From Rhodoferax sp. (GTDB taxonomy: Bacteria > Pseudomonadota > Gammaproteobacteria > Burkholderiales > Burkholderiaceae_C), in the NCBI GenBank assembly GCA_028711355.1, contig JAQTSL010000123.1, positions 1 through 9,789 of the forward strand: a stretch of DNA of 9,789 nt, read 5' to 3'. The notes below the pieces were generated by a model. The model saw only the letters and a list, made by a program, of their open reading frames with translations, ran no database searches and had not been told where the DNA came from. Positions 1 to 6,747 of this stretch are shown here, in pieces. A program made the translations under genes and the position numbers. How positions within the stretch are numbered: position 1 is the first letter of the stretch; every line of letters starts with the position of its first letter.

Positions 1-930
1 CAGGCGACCCTGCACCTGCTGCAAGGCCAGCGACTGGAGCTCGGCACCGAGCTGGACAGTTACCTGCGCCAGCGCCACGTCGGCCACTGCGGCGGTGATC
101 TGTGCCTGGCTCACATCGAGCCAGGCACGCAGCGAGCCGCGGCCTTGGCGCAAATCAAAGCCCAACTCGGCGTAGCGCTGTAGTTGCGACAGATCGACCC
201 GGTCAAAAGCCGCAAACAACTGACCATCCCACTGCTGCCAGCGCCCGTTCTGGCGCGTCAGCAGCGGCTGCACCAACTGCCCACGCAGACTCAGGCGCTC
301 CCCCCAGTCAGGCGGCGGCGTGGCGTCCAGGCGCAGATCATGGTGCCGTCCGGCGTTGCGCACCACCACATCCACCTGCTGCAAGGCCACGCTGGGCGTG
401 CCACGCAGGTCATCGCTCCAGCGCACCGCGCCGTTGGCAATGACAAATTCACGCTGCGAAAAAAACCAGTTAAGTGCACTTGCCCCCCCCGCGCTCGCCG
501 CCGCAAAGTCCAGCCCACCAACGCTGATCCGGCCATCGGCCAAGCGCCGGATGTCCAACGTCGGGCTGTCAATGTAAATTTGCTCAAAACCCAGCCGCCA
601 GAGCGATCGTGGCGACAGCGACACCAGCACCCGTGTCAGATTCAACGCAACCCGGCCCTGTGTATCAAGCAGCTCTACATTTAACAGTTCAAACGATGGC
701 ACCAGCCCGTTGGAGCGCGCCACGATGGTCCCCAGGCGCACCGGCACCCCCAGCGCTTGCGTTGCCTGCGCTTGCAACTGCGGGCGAAATTCGTCAATTC
801 GCGGCACAATCAGCCAGTGCAGCGTTCCCCAGACAGCACCCACCAGCAGCCAGAACGATAGCACGGCCACCAGTAGCCAGCCGGTTAGCGCCGACCAGAT
901 TTTGAGCAGGGTAAAAGACGGGGCAGACAA
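1..930 (-). CDS. yhdP: YhdP family AsmA-like envelope protein (N-terminal part, runs off the left edge)
   Basis: The minus strand is open from a TAA at 945-943 to the window edge, giving 310 codons of a much longer protein (family members exceed 1,000 residues). No ATG lies near the N-terminus. The best start is TTG at 930-928, with a weak GGA six bases upstream. It is followed by a short basic stretch and one hydrophobic segment (about residues 11-38, ending in HWLIVPRI), then the periplasmic DUF3971-type beta-rich region. Landmarks are VPVRLGTI, ELLNVELLD, LDIRRLADGRI and FVIANGAVRWSDD. The signal anchor followed by this repeat-like domain is typical of YhdP/TIGR02099. In E. coli, YhdP acts with TamB and YdbH in phospholipid movement to the outer membrane; transfer of that role here is inference. 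The gene diverges from glnE with only 32 bp between starts, so any promoter of one lies inside the other. An 8-G run (minus strand, 490-483) lies within the frame, which stays intact. Confidence 0.88.
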   Translation of the reverse strand, partial: MSAPSFTLLKIWSALTGWLLVAVLSFWLLVGAVWGTLHWLIVPRIDEFRPQLQAQATQALGVPVRLGTIVARSNGLVPSFELLNVELLDTQGRVALNLTRVLVSLSPRSLWRLGFEQIYIDSPTLDIRRLADGRISVGGLDFAAASAGGASALNWFFSQREFVIANGAVRWSDDLRGTPSVALQQVDVVVRNAGRHHDLRLDATPPPDWGERLSLRGQLVQPLLTRQNGRWQQWDGQLFAAFDRVDLSQLQRYAELGFDLRQGRGSLRAWLDVSQAQITAAVADVALAQVTVQLGAELQSLALQQVQGRL

Positions 931-962
931 AAGGTTCCAGAATTAGATTGAACGACAGAATT

Positions 963-3692
963 ATGACCCGCCCTCCACTTGCCTGGCACTCGCGTTTTGC
1001 GCAGCGGGTACATCGCCGCTTTGAAGCTGAGTTGCCCTTGCTGTCTGCTGGTGTGCCCACACCGCGCCATCTACAGGACACTTATGGCGCGCTGCGTCAA
1101 AGCGGCCACGACTGTGGCCGGGCGCTGCGCGTCCTGCGCACGCTGGTGCTGGAACGCCTGCTGGTACTCGACTGCGAGCAGCAGGCGCCGTTGCAACAGA
1201 TCACCCAGGCCATGACCGATCTGGCCGAATTTGCCCTGAACCAGGCACTGACCCAGGCGCAGGCCACGCTGGATGCGCGCTACGGCGCACCCATGACCGC
1301 GAAGGGCCAGCGTGCGCAGTTGTGGATCGTCGGCATGGGCAAACTGGGCGCACGCGAGCTCAATGTTTCAAGCGACATCGACCTGATCTATATCTACGAC
1401 GAAGACGGCGAAACCGCCGGCGACGCGCAGGGCCGGGGCCGCATCAGCAACCATGAATACTTTGCCATGGCGGTCAAGGCCATTTATGCGTTGCTCGCCG
1501 ACAGCACCGACCACGGTTTTGTGTTTCGGGTTGATCTGGCATTGCGCCCCAACGGCAACTCGGGGCCAGCGGCCGTGTCGCTGGACGCGCTGGAAGAATA
1601 CCTGCACGTGCAGGGGCGCGAATGGGAGCGCTTTGCCTGGCTCAAAAGTCGGGTGGTAGCGCCCTGGGACAGCGTGCACAGCGGTGCCACCGGGCCGCTG
1701 CGCAAGGTGGTGCTGCCGTTTGTGTTCAGGCGCTATCTGGACTACAGCGTGTTTGAGGCGCTGCGCTTGCTGCACCATCAGATTCGCGAGCACGCCAGCA
1801 AGCGCAGCGCCGGGCGGCCCGAGCGCGCCAACGACGTCAAGCTCTCGCGCGGGGGCATCCGCGAGATTGAATTCATTGTGCAATTGCTGCAGGTGGTACG
1901 CGGCGGGCAGTTCCCCGAGCTGCGCACCCGCGCTACGCTGCGTGCGCTGCCGCGCCTGGTCAAAGCCAACTTAATGACGGCCGACAAAGCCCAGGCGCTG
2001 GCGCTGGCGTACCAGTTTTTGCGCCGCGTGGAACACCGCATCCAGTACCTGGACGACCAGCAGACGCACGTGCTGCCCACGCAAGACGCCGATCTGGCCT
2101 GGATCGCCAGCACGCTGGGGCTCGACAGCACGGCACAGTTTCTGGAGCAGCTTGACGCGCACCGCGAACTGGTGGCGCAAGAGTTTGACACGCTGCTGGG
2201 GGGGGCAGAGCCGCCCTGCCACCATTGCCAACCCGGTCAGGGCCAAGAGGCCAGCGCCAGCATTGCCGAACTATTACCCAAAGTCGGTGATGCCCTGCGC
2301 CAGCGTCTGCAAGCCTGGCTGGATCATCCGCGCGTAGCGGCGCTGCGCGACGAATCACGCGCGCGACTGGTGCGCCTGCTTTCGCGCACCGCGCAGTGGG
2401 TACAAGAGGGGCGCGTCTCGGAGATTGCGGCTATTGGCCTGGTGGACTGGATGGAGCCGCTGCTGCGCCGCGAAAGCTACCTGGCGTTGCTGCTGGAGCG
2501 CCCCAACGTCCACGAGCGTTTGCTACGACTGCTGGGCGCGGCGCGCTGGCCGGCGCGCTACCTGCTGCTGCACCCAGGTGTGATCGACGAGCTGGCCGCC
2601 GCCACCTTGCTGGACGAGCGCTTTGACGCGGACGCCTTTGAAGCCGAATTGGACCACCGGCGTTTGGCGCTGCTAGCCGCTGGCGAAGACGACGACGAGT
2701 CGCTGTTGAACCTGCTGCGCCGAGCCCACCACGCCGAGGTGTTTCGCACGCTCACGCGTGACGTTGAAGGCGTGCTGACCGTGGAGCAAGTCGCCGACGA
2801 CCTGAGCGCGCTGGCCGACGCGGTGCTGCGCATCACCACCCGTTGGTGCTGGAGCCGCCTGAAAAAAACGCACCGCGAGCAACCCCAGTTGGGCATCATT
2901 GCCTACGGCAAGCTCGGTGGCAAAGAGCTGGGCTACGGCAGCGACCTGGACATCGTGTTTGTGTTTGACGACGACGATGAACGCGCCCCCGAGGTCTATG
3001 CCAACCTGGTGCGCAAGCTGATCAACTGGCTGACCGTCAAGACCGGCGAGGGCGACGTCTATGAGATTGACACCGCGCTGCGCCCGAACGGCAACGCCGG
3101 GTTGCTGATTACCAGTTTTGCCGCGTATGCCGCCTACCAGCAACAGCGCGGCTCCAACACCGCCTGGACCTGGGAACACCAGGCCATCACGCGGGCGCGC
3201 TGTGTGCTGGGTGACGCGTCGATGCACGCGCGCTTTGACGCCGTACGAAACGCCGTGCTGACGGCCGAGCGCGCTGCCTCCGAACTGGGCGCTGAAATTT
3301 GTGCCATGCGCCAGCGCGTGGCCAGTGCCAACCCAACGCCGACCGGGCGCTTTGACGTCAAACACAGCGCGGGCGGCATGATCGACGTCGAGTTTGTGAT
3401 GCAATTTCTGGTGCTATCGCAGTCACGTGCCCACCCCGAGCTGTTGGCCAACGCTGGCAATATTGCGCTGCTGGAACGGGCCCAGGCGCTGGGTCTGCTG
3501 CCTGCGGGTGTCGGGCACGCGGCGGCCAGTGCCTATCGCACCCTGCGTCAGGTGCAGCACCGGGCGCGACTGGATGAAGCGCCCAGCAAAGTGCCGGTGG
3601 AACAGCTCCAGAGCGAGCGCGCGGCCATTCTGAAGTTGTGGCAGCATGTATTAGGCGGTACCTGCGCTGACAAAATCCCAACCCCAACCTGA
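963..3692 (+). CDS. glnE: Bifunctional glutamine synthetase adenylyltransferase / adenylyl-removing enzyme
   Basis: GlnE attaches AMP to, and removes it from, the regulatory tyrosine of glutamine synthetase in the cytoplasm, in response to PII and glutamine. The product is 909 residues from the ATG at 963, close to the E. coli length of about 946. Both nucleotidyltransferase halves are complete. The N-terminal adenylyl-removing half has GMGKLGARELN (about 124-134), SSDIDLIYIY (136-145) and later ALRPNGNSG. The C-terminal adenylylating half has AYGKLGGKELGYGSDLDI (about 647-664) and ALRPNGNAG. Each half keeps the paired aspartates expected for metal binding. The frame also opens at a TTG at 948, but that adds only five residues and has no better ribosome site, so I prefer the ATG. 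The linker after the first half carries an 8-G run (2198-2205) and a CHHC at residues 419-422. No glnA or glnB/K lies in the window. Confidence 0.96.
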   Translation: MTRPPLAWHSRFAQRVHRRFEAELPLLSAGVPTPRHLQDTYGALRQSGHDCGRALRVLRTLVLERLLVLDCEQQAPLQQITQAMTDLAEFALNQALTQAQATLDARYGAPMTAKGQRAQLWIVGMGKLGARELNVSSDIDLIYIYDEDGETAGDAQGRGRISNHEYFAMAVKAIYALLADSTDHGFVFRVDLALRPNGNSGPAAVSLDALEEYLHVQGREWERFAWLKSRVVAPWDSVHSGATGPLRKVVLPFVFRRYLDYSVFEALRLLHHQIREHASKRSAGRPERANDVKLSRGGIREIEFIVQLLQVVRGGQFPELRTRATLRALPRLVKANLMTADKAQALALAYQFLRRVEHRIQYLDDQQTHVLPTQDADLAWIASTLGLDSTAQFLEQLDAHRELVAQEFDTLLGGAEPPCHHCQPGQGQEASASIAELLPKVGDALRQRLQAWLDHPRVAALRDESRARLVRLLSRTAQWVQEGRVSEIAAIGLVDWMEPLLRRESYLALLLERPNVHERLLRLLGAARWPARYLLLHPGVIDELAAATLLDERFDADAFEAELDHRRLALLAAGEDDDESLLNLLRRAHHAEVFRTLTRDVEGVLTVEQVADDLSALADAVLRITTRWCWSRLKKTHREQPQLGIIAYGKLGGKELGYGSDLDIVFVFDDDDERAPEVYANLVRKLINWLTVKTGEGDVYEIDTALRPNGNAGLLITSFAAYAAYQQQRGSNTAWTWEHQAITRARCVLGDASMHARFDAVRNAVLTAERAASELGAEICAMRQRVASANPTPTGRFDVKHSAGGMIDVEFVMQFLVLSQSRAHPELLANAGNIALLERAQALGLLPAGVGHAAASAYRTLRQVQHRARLDEAPSKVPVEQLQSERAAILKLWQHVLGGTCADKIPTPT

Positions 3693-3700
3693 AGCTTTTG

Positions 3701-4183
3701 ATGCAACTGATGACAAATACCCGCCAACTCCTATTGGCCCTGCTGGCTACGGCCTTTTTATCCGCGTGCGATCAAGGCGGGCGTGATCCCCACCCCCAGC
3801 AGTTGCAAAGTAAACGCCTGGCCATTTTCAAGCAGTTCACCAAAGCGCTGGAACCGATGGGACTGGTGGCGCGCGACCGGCGCGATTACGTCAAGGTCGA
3901 ATTCGCTGAGCAGGCAAGGGCCCTCAAGACGCTTGCTACCCAGCCCTGGGTTTATTTCAGCGCTGAGGGCAACTATCGCCCCACGCGCGCTAAGCCCGAG
4001 GTTTGGCGCCAGCCGGCCGACTTCAAACTGGCGCAAGACCGCTTTCTGGCGGCGGTTAGCCAACTGGCACAGGCCGCCGACAGTGCCGACCTGCCAACGA
4101 TTCGCAGCAGCGTGGATGAGGTGCAAAAAAGCTGCAAAAACTGCCACGATCAATTCCGCAGCGAGACCGTGCTGCGCGACTAA
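3701..4183 (+). CDS. Lipoprotein-type cytochrome c' (class II c-type cytochrome)
   Basis: The product has 160 residues from the ATG at 3701 (ATG 3710 is a possible alternative). It starts with a hydrophobic signal segment (about 9-20) ending in a lipobox LSAC with Cys23, so a lipid-anchored, exported protein is expected. The heme site CKNCH is at residues 145-149, close to the C-terminus, as in four-helix-bundle cytochromes c' rather than class I cytochromes. The middle matches the family pattern, with TRAKPEVW followed by DFKLAQDRFLAAVSQL. Known roles of c' proteins are NO or O2 binding and protection; no substrate can be read here. Residue +2 after the lipid cysteine is Asp, which in E. coli keeps lipoproteins in the inner membrane; whether that rule holds in this organism is uncertain. 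The gene follows glnE by 8 bp with no terminator between them, so cotranscription is likely. It converges with rfaE2, leaving 13 bp. Confidence 0.85.
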   Translation: MQLMTNTRQLLLALLATAFLSACDQGGRDPHPQQLQSKRLAIFKQFTKALEPMGLVARDRRDYVKVEFAEQARALKTLATQPWVYFSAEGNYRPTRAKPEVWRQPADFKLAQDRFLAAVSQLAQAADSADLPTIRSSVDEVQKSCKNCHDQFRSETVLRD

Positions 4184-4196
4184 GAATAATTTTTGC

Positions 4197-4712
4197 TTAT
4201 AGGCTTCTGATCTTGCGTACCAGCGCTGTGGTGGAATATCCGGCCACAAATGGCAACGCCAGCGCGCGACCGCCCCACGACTGCACCAGCGCGGTCTCGG
4301 GCAGGCCAGCCATATCGTAGTCGCCGCCTTTGACCAGAATGTCTGGGCGCACCAGCGCAATCAGCTCTTGCGGCGTGTCTTCGTCAAACCAGCTCACCAG
4401 CGTGCTGCTGGCCAGCGCCGCAATCACACAGGCTCGGTCTATTTCGTTATTCAGCGGGCGGTCCGCTCCCTTGCCCAGGCGGCGTGCCGACGCGTCGGTG
4501 TTAAGCGCTACCAGCAGGCTGGCGCCCAGGGCGCGCGCCTGCTCCAGGTACATGACGTGACCGCGATGCAGCACGTCAAAGACACCGTTGGTGAAGACCA
4601 GTGGGCGCGGCAACGCGGCCAGGCGCGCTGGTAGCGCATCAGTGCGGAACAGCTTTCCAGTCAACGCTGACGGTACCGGCGGAAAAGTAGGAACTGGCTT
4701 AGTTTGCGACAT
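4197..4712 (-). CDS. rfaE2: D-glycero-beta-D-manno-heptose 1-phosphate adenylyltransferase (standalone)
   Basis: This enzyme transfers AMP from ATP to heptose 1-phosphate, giving the ADP-heptose precursor of the LPS inner core. The 171-residue product corresponds to the C-terminal domain of E. coli HldE; in many betaproteobacteria it is a separate gene from the kinase. The cytidylyltransferase-fold signature is clear: FTNGVFDVLHRGH with the HxGH at residues 49-52, followed by ALNTDAS, a DRPLNNEIDRA stretch, WFDEDTP and RPDILVKGGDYD. I chose the ATG at 4712 because the family homology begins shortly after it. The frame continues upstream to 4898, but that extension overlaps the divergent gene and resembles nothing in the family. 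No good Shine-Dalgarno is visible. The kinase partner (rfaE1) is not in the window. Confidence 0.94.
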   Translation of the reverse strand: MSQTKPVPTFPPVPSALTGKLFRTDALPARLAALPRPLVFTNGVFDVLHRGHVMYLEQARALGASLLVALNTDASARRLGKGADRPLNNEIDRACVIAALASSTLVSWFDEDTPQELIALVRPDILVKGGDYDMAGLPETALVQSWGGRALALPFVAGYSTTALVRKIRSL

Positions 4713-4803
4713 ATATTGAATGCTATCAGGTGCCGCAAGCACGTTATGCTCGCAGGCCAACCCAAAATTTTCAGTTACCCACTGGGCATAATCCAGCCCC
4801 ACT

Positions 4804-6036
4804 ATGAACCTGGTTCCCGTCAACATCGATACCATCCTGATCGGCCAGCCATTGCCATGCCCGCTGCGTGACCAAAGCGGCGTCCTGCTGGCTGGCAAGG
4901 GTTTTCAGGTGGACAGCCGCGCCGTGCTGGAAGCGATGGTCGGCAAGCGCGACCTGATTTATATCGACGCCGACCAGTCCGACAATTTTCGTCGGGGCTA
5001 CGTCAACCGGATCAACAACCTGGTGCTGGAGGATCGGGTCCTGGGACAAATTGCGCAAGTGCAGGTTTCACCTTACGACGCCAAGCGCGACCAAGTCGAG
5101 TTGGAGCTGAGTGACACCCCCGACTGGATCGCGCTACAGACCTTGGCGCACGCGGCCCTGCGCGACAGCAACGGAGAGAGTTTTTTGCCGCGACTGCTCC
5201 GCCTGCAGACCGAGCTGGAGCAGCATGCCTTGCTCAACGCCGACGGCACGCTATTCGCGCTGATCCAGCTCGCCAGCGTCGAAATCCAACATTACAGCGC
5301 CACCCACGCCATGCTGGTCTGCGCCATTTGCAGCATCGCTGCGCGCGACGTGCTGCACTGGAGCCCCGCAGAGCGCAACGTGCTGGGTAGCGCCGCGCTG
5401 ACCATGAATATCAGCATGACCGAGTTGCAAGACCGGCTGGTCACGCAAAAGGAACCACTGTCCGAACATCAGCGCCAGCGCATTGCGTCGCACGCTGCGC
5501 GCTCGGTCGATATGTTGCAGCAGATGGGGGTGACCGACCCTCTTTGGCTGGAAGCGGTGTTGCATCACAACCTGAAAGTGCCGGGCGCGCTGGCGCCGCG
5601 CAGCCCCGGGCAGCGGTTAGCCCGGCTAATCCAGCGTGTCGATATGTTTGCCGCGCGACTGTCGCCGCGTGTGGCACGCTCGCCCGAGGCGCCGGGTGCG
5701 GCAATGCAGTCGTGCTACTTTGACGAAAACCGGCAGATCGATGAGGCGGGTGCCGCACTGATCAAGGCGGTAGGCATTTATTCGCCCGGCACCTATGTCA
5801 AGCTGGCCACCCAGGAAATCGCGGTGGTGATCAGGCGCGGCAAAAACACCACCATGCCCCAGGTTGCGGTGCTCATTAACCGCCATGGCATGCCAACGGG
5901 CGAGCCAATCGCGCGCGACACCAGGCTGGCAGACTACCGTATCGTCGCCAGCGTGCCGTTTCGGGACATCAAGGTCAATCTCAGTCTTGAACGTATCCTG
6001 GCGCTAGCGCGCCCGGCGGCCAGCCACCGGCCCTGA
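4804..6036 (+). CDS. HD-GYP-like signalling protein with a degenerate catalytic site
   Basis: The product has 410 residues, with no signal peptide or membrane segment, so it is probably cytoplasmic. Residues 1-60 resemble the N-terminal domain of many HD-GYP proteins (LIGQPLPCPLRDQSGVLLAG, then DLIYIDAD). Residues about 140-290 follow the HD-domain plan: an early histidine (H168), ALTMNIS (198-204) where active members have ALLHDIG, SHAARS (H230) and HH at 254-255. The C-terminal part (about 328-385: GTYVKLATQEIAVVIRRG, then DTRLADYRI) is the usual tail of HD-GYP proteins. The HD dyad reads Met201-Asn202 and no GYP motif follows HH, so hydrolysis of cyclic di-GMP is unlikely; a binding or adaptor role is inference. 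The gene diverges from rfaE2 over 91 bp. A CATAAT at 4787-4792 could be a -10 box, although no good -35 goes with it. Confidence 0.78.
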   Translation: MNLVPVNIDTILIGQPLPCPLRDQSGVLLAGKGFQVDSRAVLEAMVGKRDLIYIDADQSDNFRRGYVNRINNLVLEDRVLGQIAQVQVSPYDAKRDQVELELSDTPDWIALQTLAHAALRDSNGESFLPRLLRLQTELEQHALLNADGTLFALIQLASVEIQHYSATHAMLVCAICSIAARDVLHWSPAERNVLGSAALTMNISMTELQDRLVTQKEPLSEHQRQRIASHAARSVDMLQQMGVTDPLWLEAVLHHNLKVPGALAPRSPGQRLARLIQRVDMFAARLSPRVARSPEAPGAAMQSCYFDENRQIDEAGAALIKAVGIYSPGTYVKLATQEIAVVIRRGKNTTMPQVAVLINRHGMPTGEPIARDTRLADYRIVASVPFRDIKVNLSLERILALARPAASHRP

Positions 6037-6049
6037 TCGCTGGCTCTTT
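6019..6049. terminator. Weak hairpin between convergent genes
   Basis: GCCAGC (6019-6024) can pair with GCTGGC (6039-6044) across a 14-base loop, followed by TCTTT. It spans the stop codon of the HD-GYP-like gene and sits just before the stop of the convergent GST gene. The stem is short, the loop is long and the T tract is poor, so this is only a possible terminator. Confidence 0.25.
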
Positions 6050-6059
6050 GATAGCAACT

Positions 6060-6674
6060 TCAGCCGGGCTGGGTGTCGATGAAGCTTTGGCGCTGCACCA
6101 GTTTGTCGTGCAACTTGGTCAGGTTGGGATACTGCCCACGCCAGTCAATCTCTGGAAAGCGAAAGTCAAGGTAGCCCAAAGCCACTCCAACAGCGATGTC
6201 AGCCAGTGTCAAATGGATGCCGGTGCAAAACGGTTGATCGGCCAAACCTTTGCTCATCGCGGCCAGCGCGGCGTTGACTTTGGCGAGCTGGTGCGCGATC
6301 CAGGCCTGGCTGCGCTGAGCCTTGGTGCGGTCTTTCCAGGTCGCTTCCAGTCGCGCCAGAATGGCAGCGTCGAGCACCCCGTCGGCCAACGCTTCCCAGG
6401 TTTTAACCTCGGCGCGTTCGCGGCCCAGCGCCGGTATCAGCTTGCCCACCGGTGAGAGTGTGTCAAAGTATTCAACAATCACGCGTGAATCAAAAATGGC
6501 CTCGCCACCTTCCATGATCAGGCACGGCACCTTGCCCAGCGGGTTGGACTGGCAGATGCCGGTGGCGTCTGACCAGACGTCTTCTAGCACATAGTCGTAG
6601 TCGAGTTTTTTTTCTGCCATCACGATGCGTACCTTGCGCACGTAGGGGCTAGTGTTGGATCCGATCAGTTTCAT
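6060..6674 (-). CDS. Glutathione S-transferase family protein, YibF-like
   Basis: The product has 204 residues and a two-domain GST layout. The thioredoxin-like N-terminal domain begins MKLIGSNTSPYVRKVRIVM, with the likely glutathione-contacting serine at Ser9. It continues with NPLGKVPCL (cis-proline Pro50) and FDSRVIVEYF (Asp62-Ser63 contacting the gamma-glutamyl group in relatives). The helical C-terminal domain contains EALADGVLDAA and the N-capping-box-like LTLADIAVGVALGYLDFR. The overall pattern is that of E. coli YibF. The family conjugates or reduces with glutathione, but the physiological substrate of this subgroup is not established and none can be inferred here. I place the start at the ATG at 6674; an in-frame ATG two codons earlier (6680) is possible, and neither has a convincing ribosome site. 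It diverges from purB over about 70 bp. Confidence 0.92.
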   Translation of the reverse strand: MKLIGSNTSPYVRKVRIVMAEKKLDYDYVLEDVWSDATGICQSNPLGKVPCLIMEGGEAIFDSRVIVEYFDTLSPVGKLIPALGRERAEVKTWEALADGVLDAAILARLEATWKDRTKAQRSQAWIAHQLAKVNAALAAMSKGLADQPFCTGIHLTLADIAVGVALGYLDFRFPEIDWRGQYPNLTKLHDKLVQRQSFIDTQPG

Positions 6675-6734
6675 GGCCATGTGACAGACTTGCAGCGTTG
6701 TGAGTTTGGGCCATTCTATCCAGTGCCAGCCCCC

Positions 6735-6740
6735 TACAAT
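6735..6740 (+). promoter_or_regulatory. Candidate -10 box of purB
   Basis: TACAAT ends 7 bp before the purB ATG at 6748. No convincing -35 lies 16-18 bp upstream. If this box is used, transcription would start at or next to the ATG, giving a leaderless or nearly leaderless message. That fits the absence of a Shine-Dalgarno sequence in front of the ATG. Confidence 0.4.
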
Positions 6741-6747
6741 TCGGCGC

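Noticed and set aside
948..962. A TTG at 948 as an alternative glnE start.
   Set aside because: It adds only five residues with no better ribosome site than the ATG at 963.
794..1081. A minus-strand open frame of 95 codons across the yhdP/glnE boundary.
   Set aside because: It lies out of frame over the real yhdP N-terminus and antisense to glnE, with no recognisable features.
4713..4898. An N-terminal extension of the rfaE2 frame to an upstream start, adding about 62 residues.
   Set aside because: The extension overlaps the start of the divergent gene at 4804 and shows no family similarity. RfaE2 homology begins just after the ATG at 4712.
6048..6455. A plus-strand open frame of 135 codons opposite the GST gene.
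   Set aside because: It is the antisense shadow of a clearly recognisable GST coding sequence.
6711..6729. A TGGCAC on the minus strand upstream of the GST gene, resembling the -24 element of a sigma54 promoter.
   Set aside because: The -12 TTGC-type element is missing at the required spacing; the bases there read AGAA.
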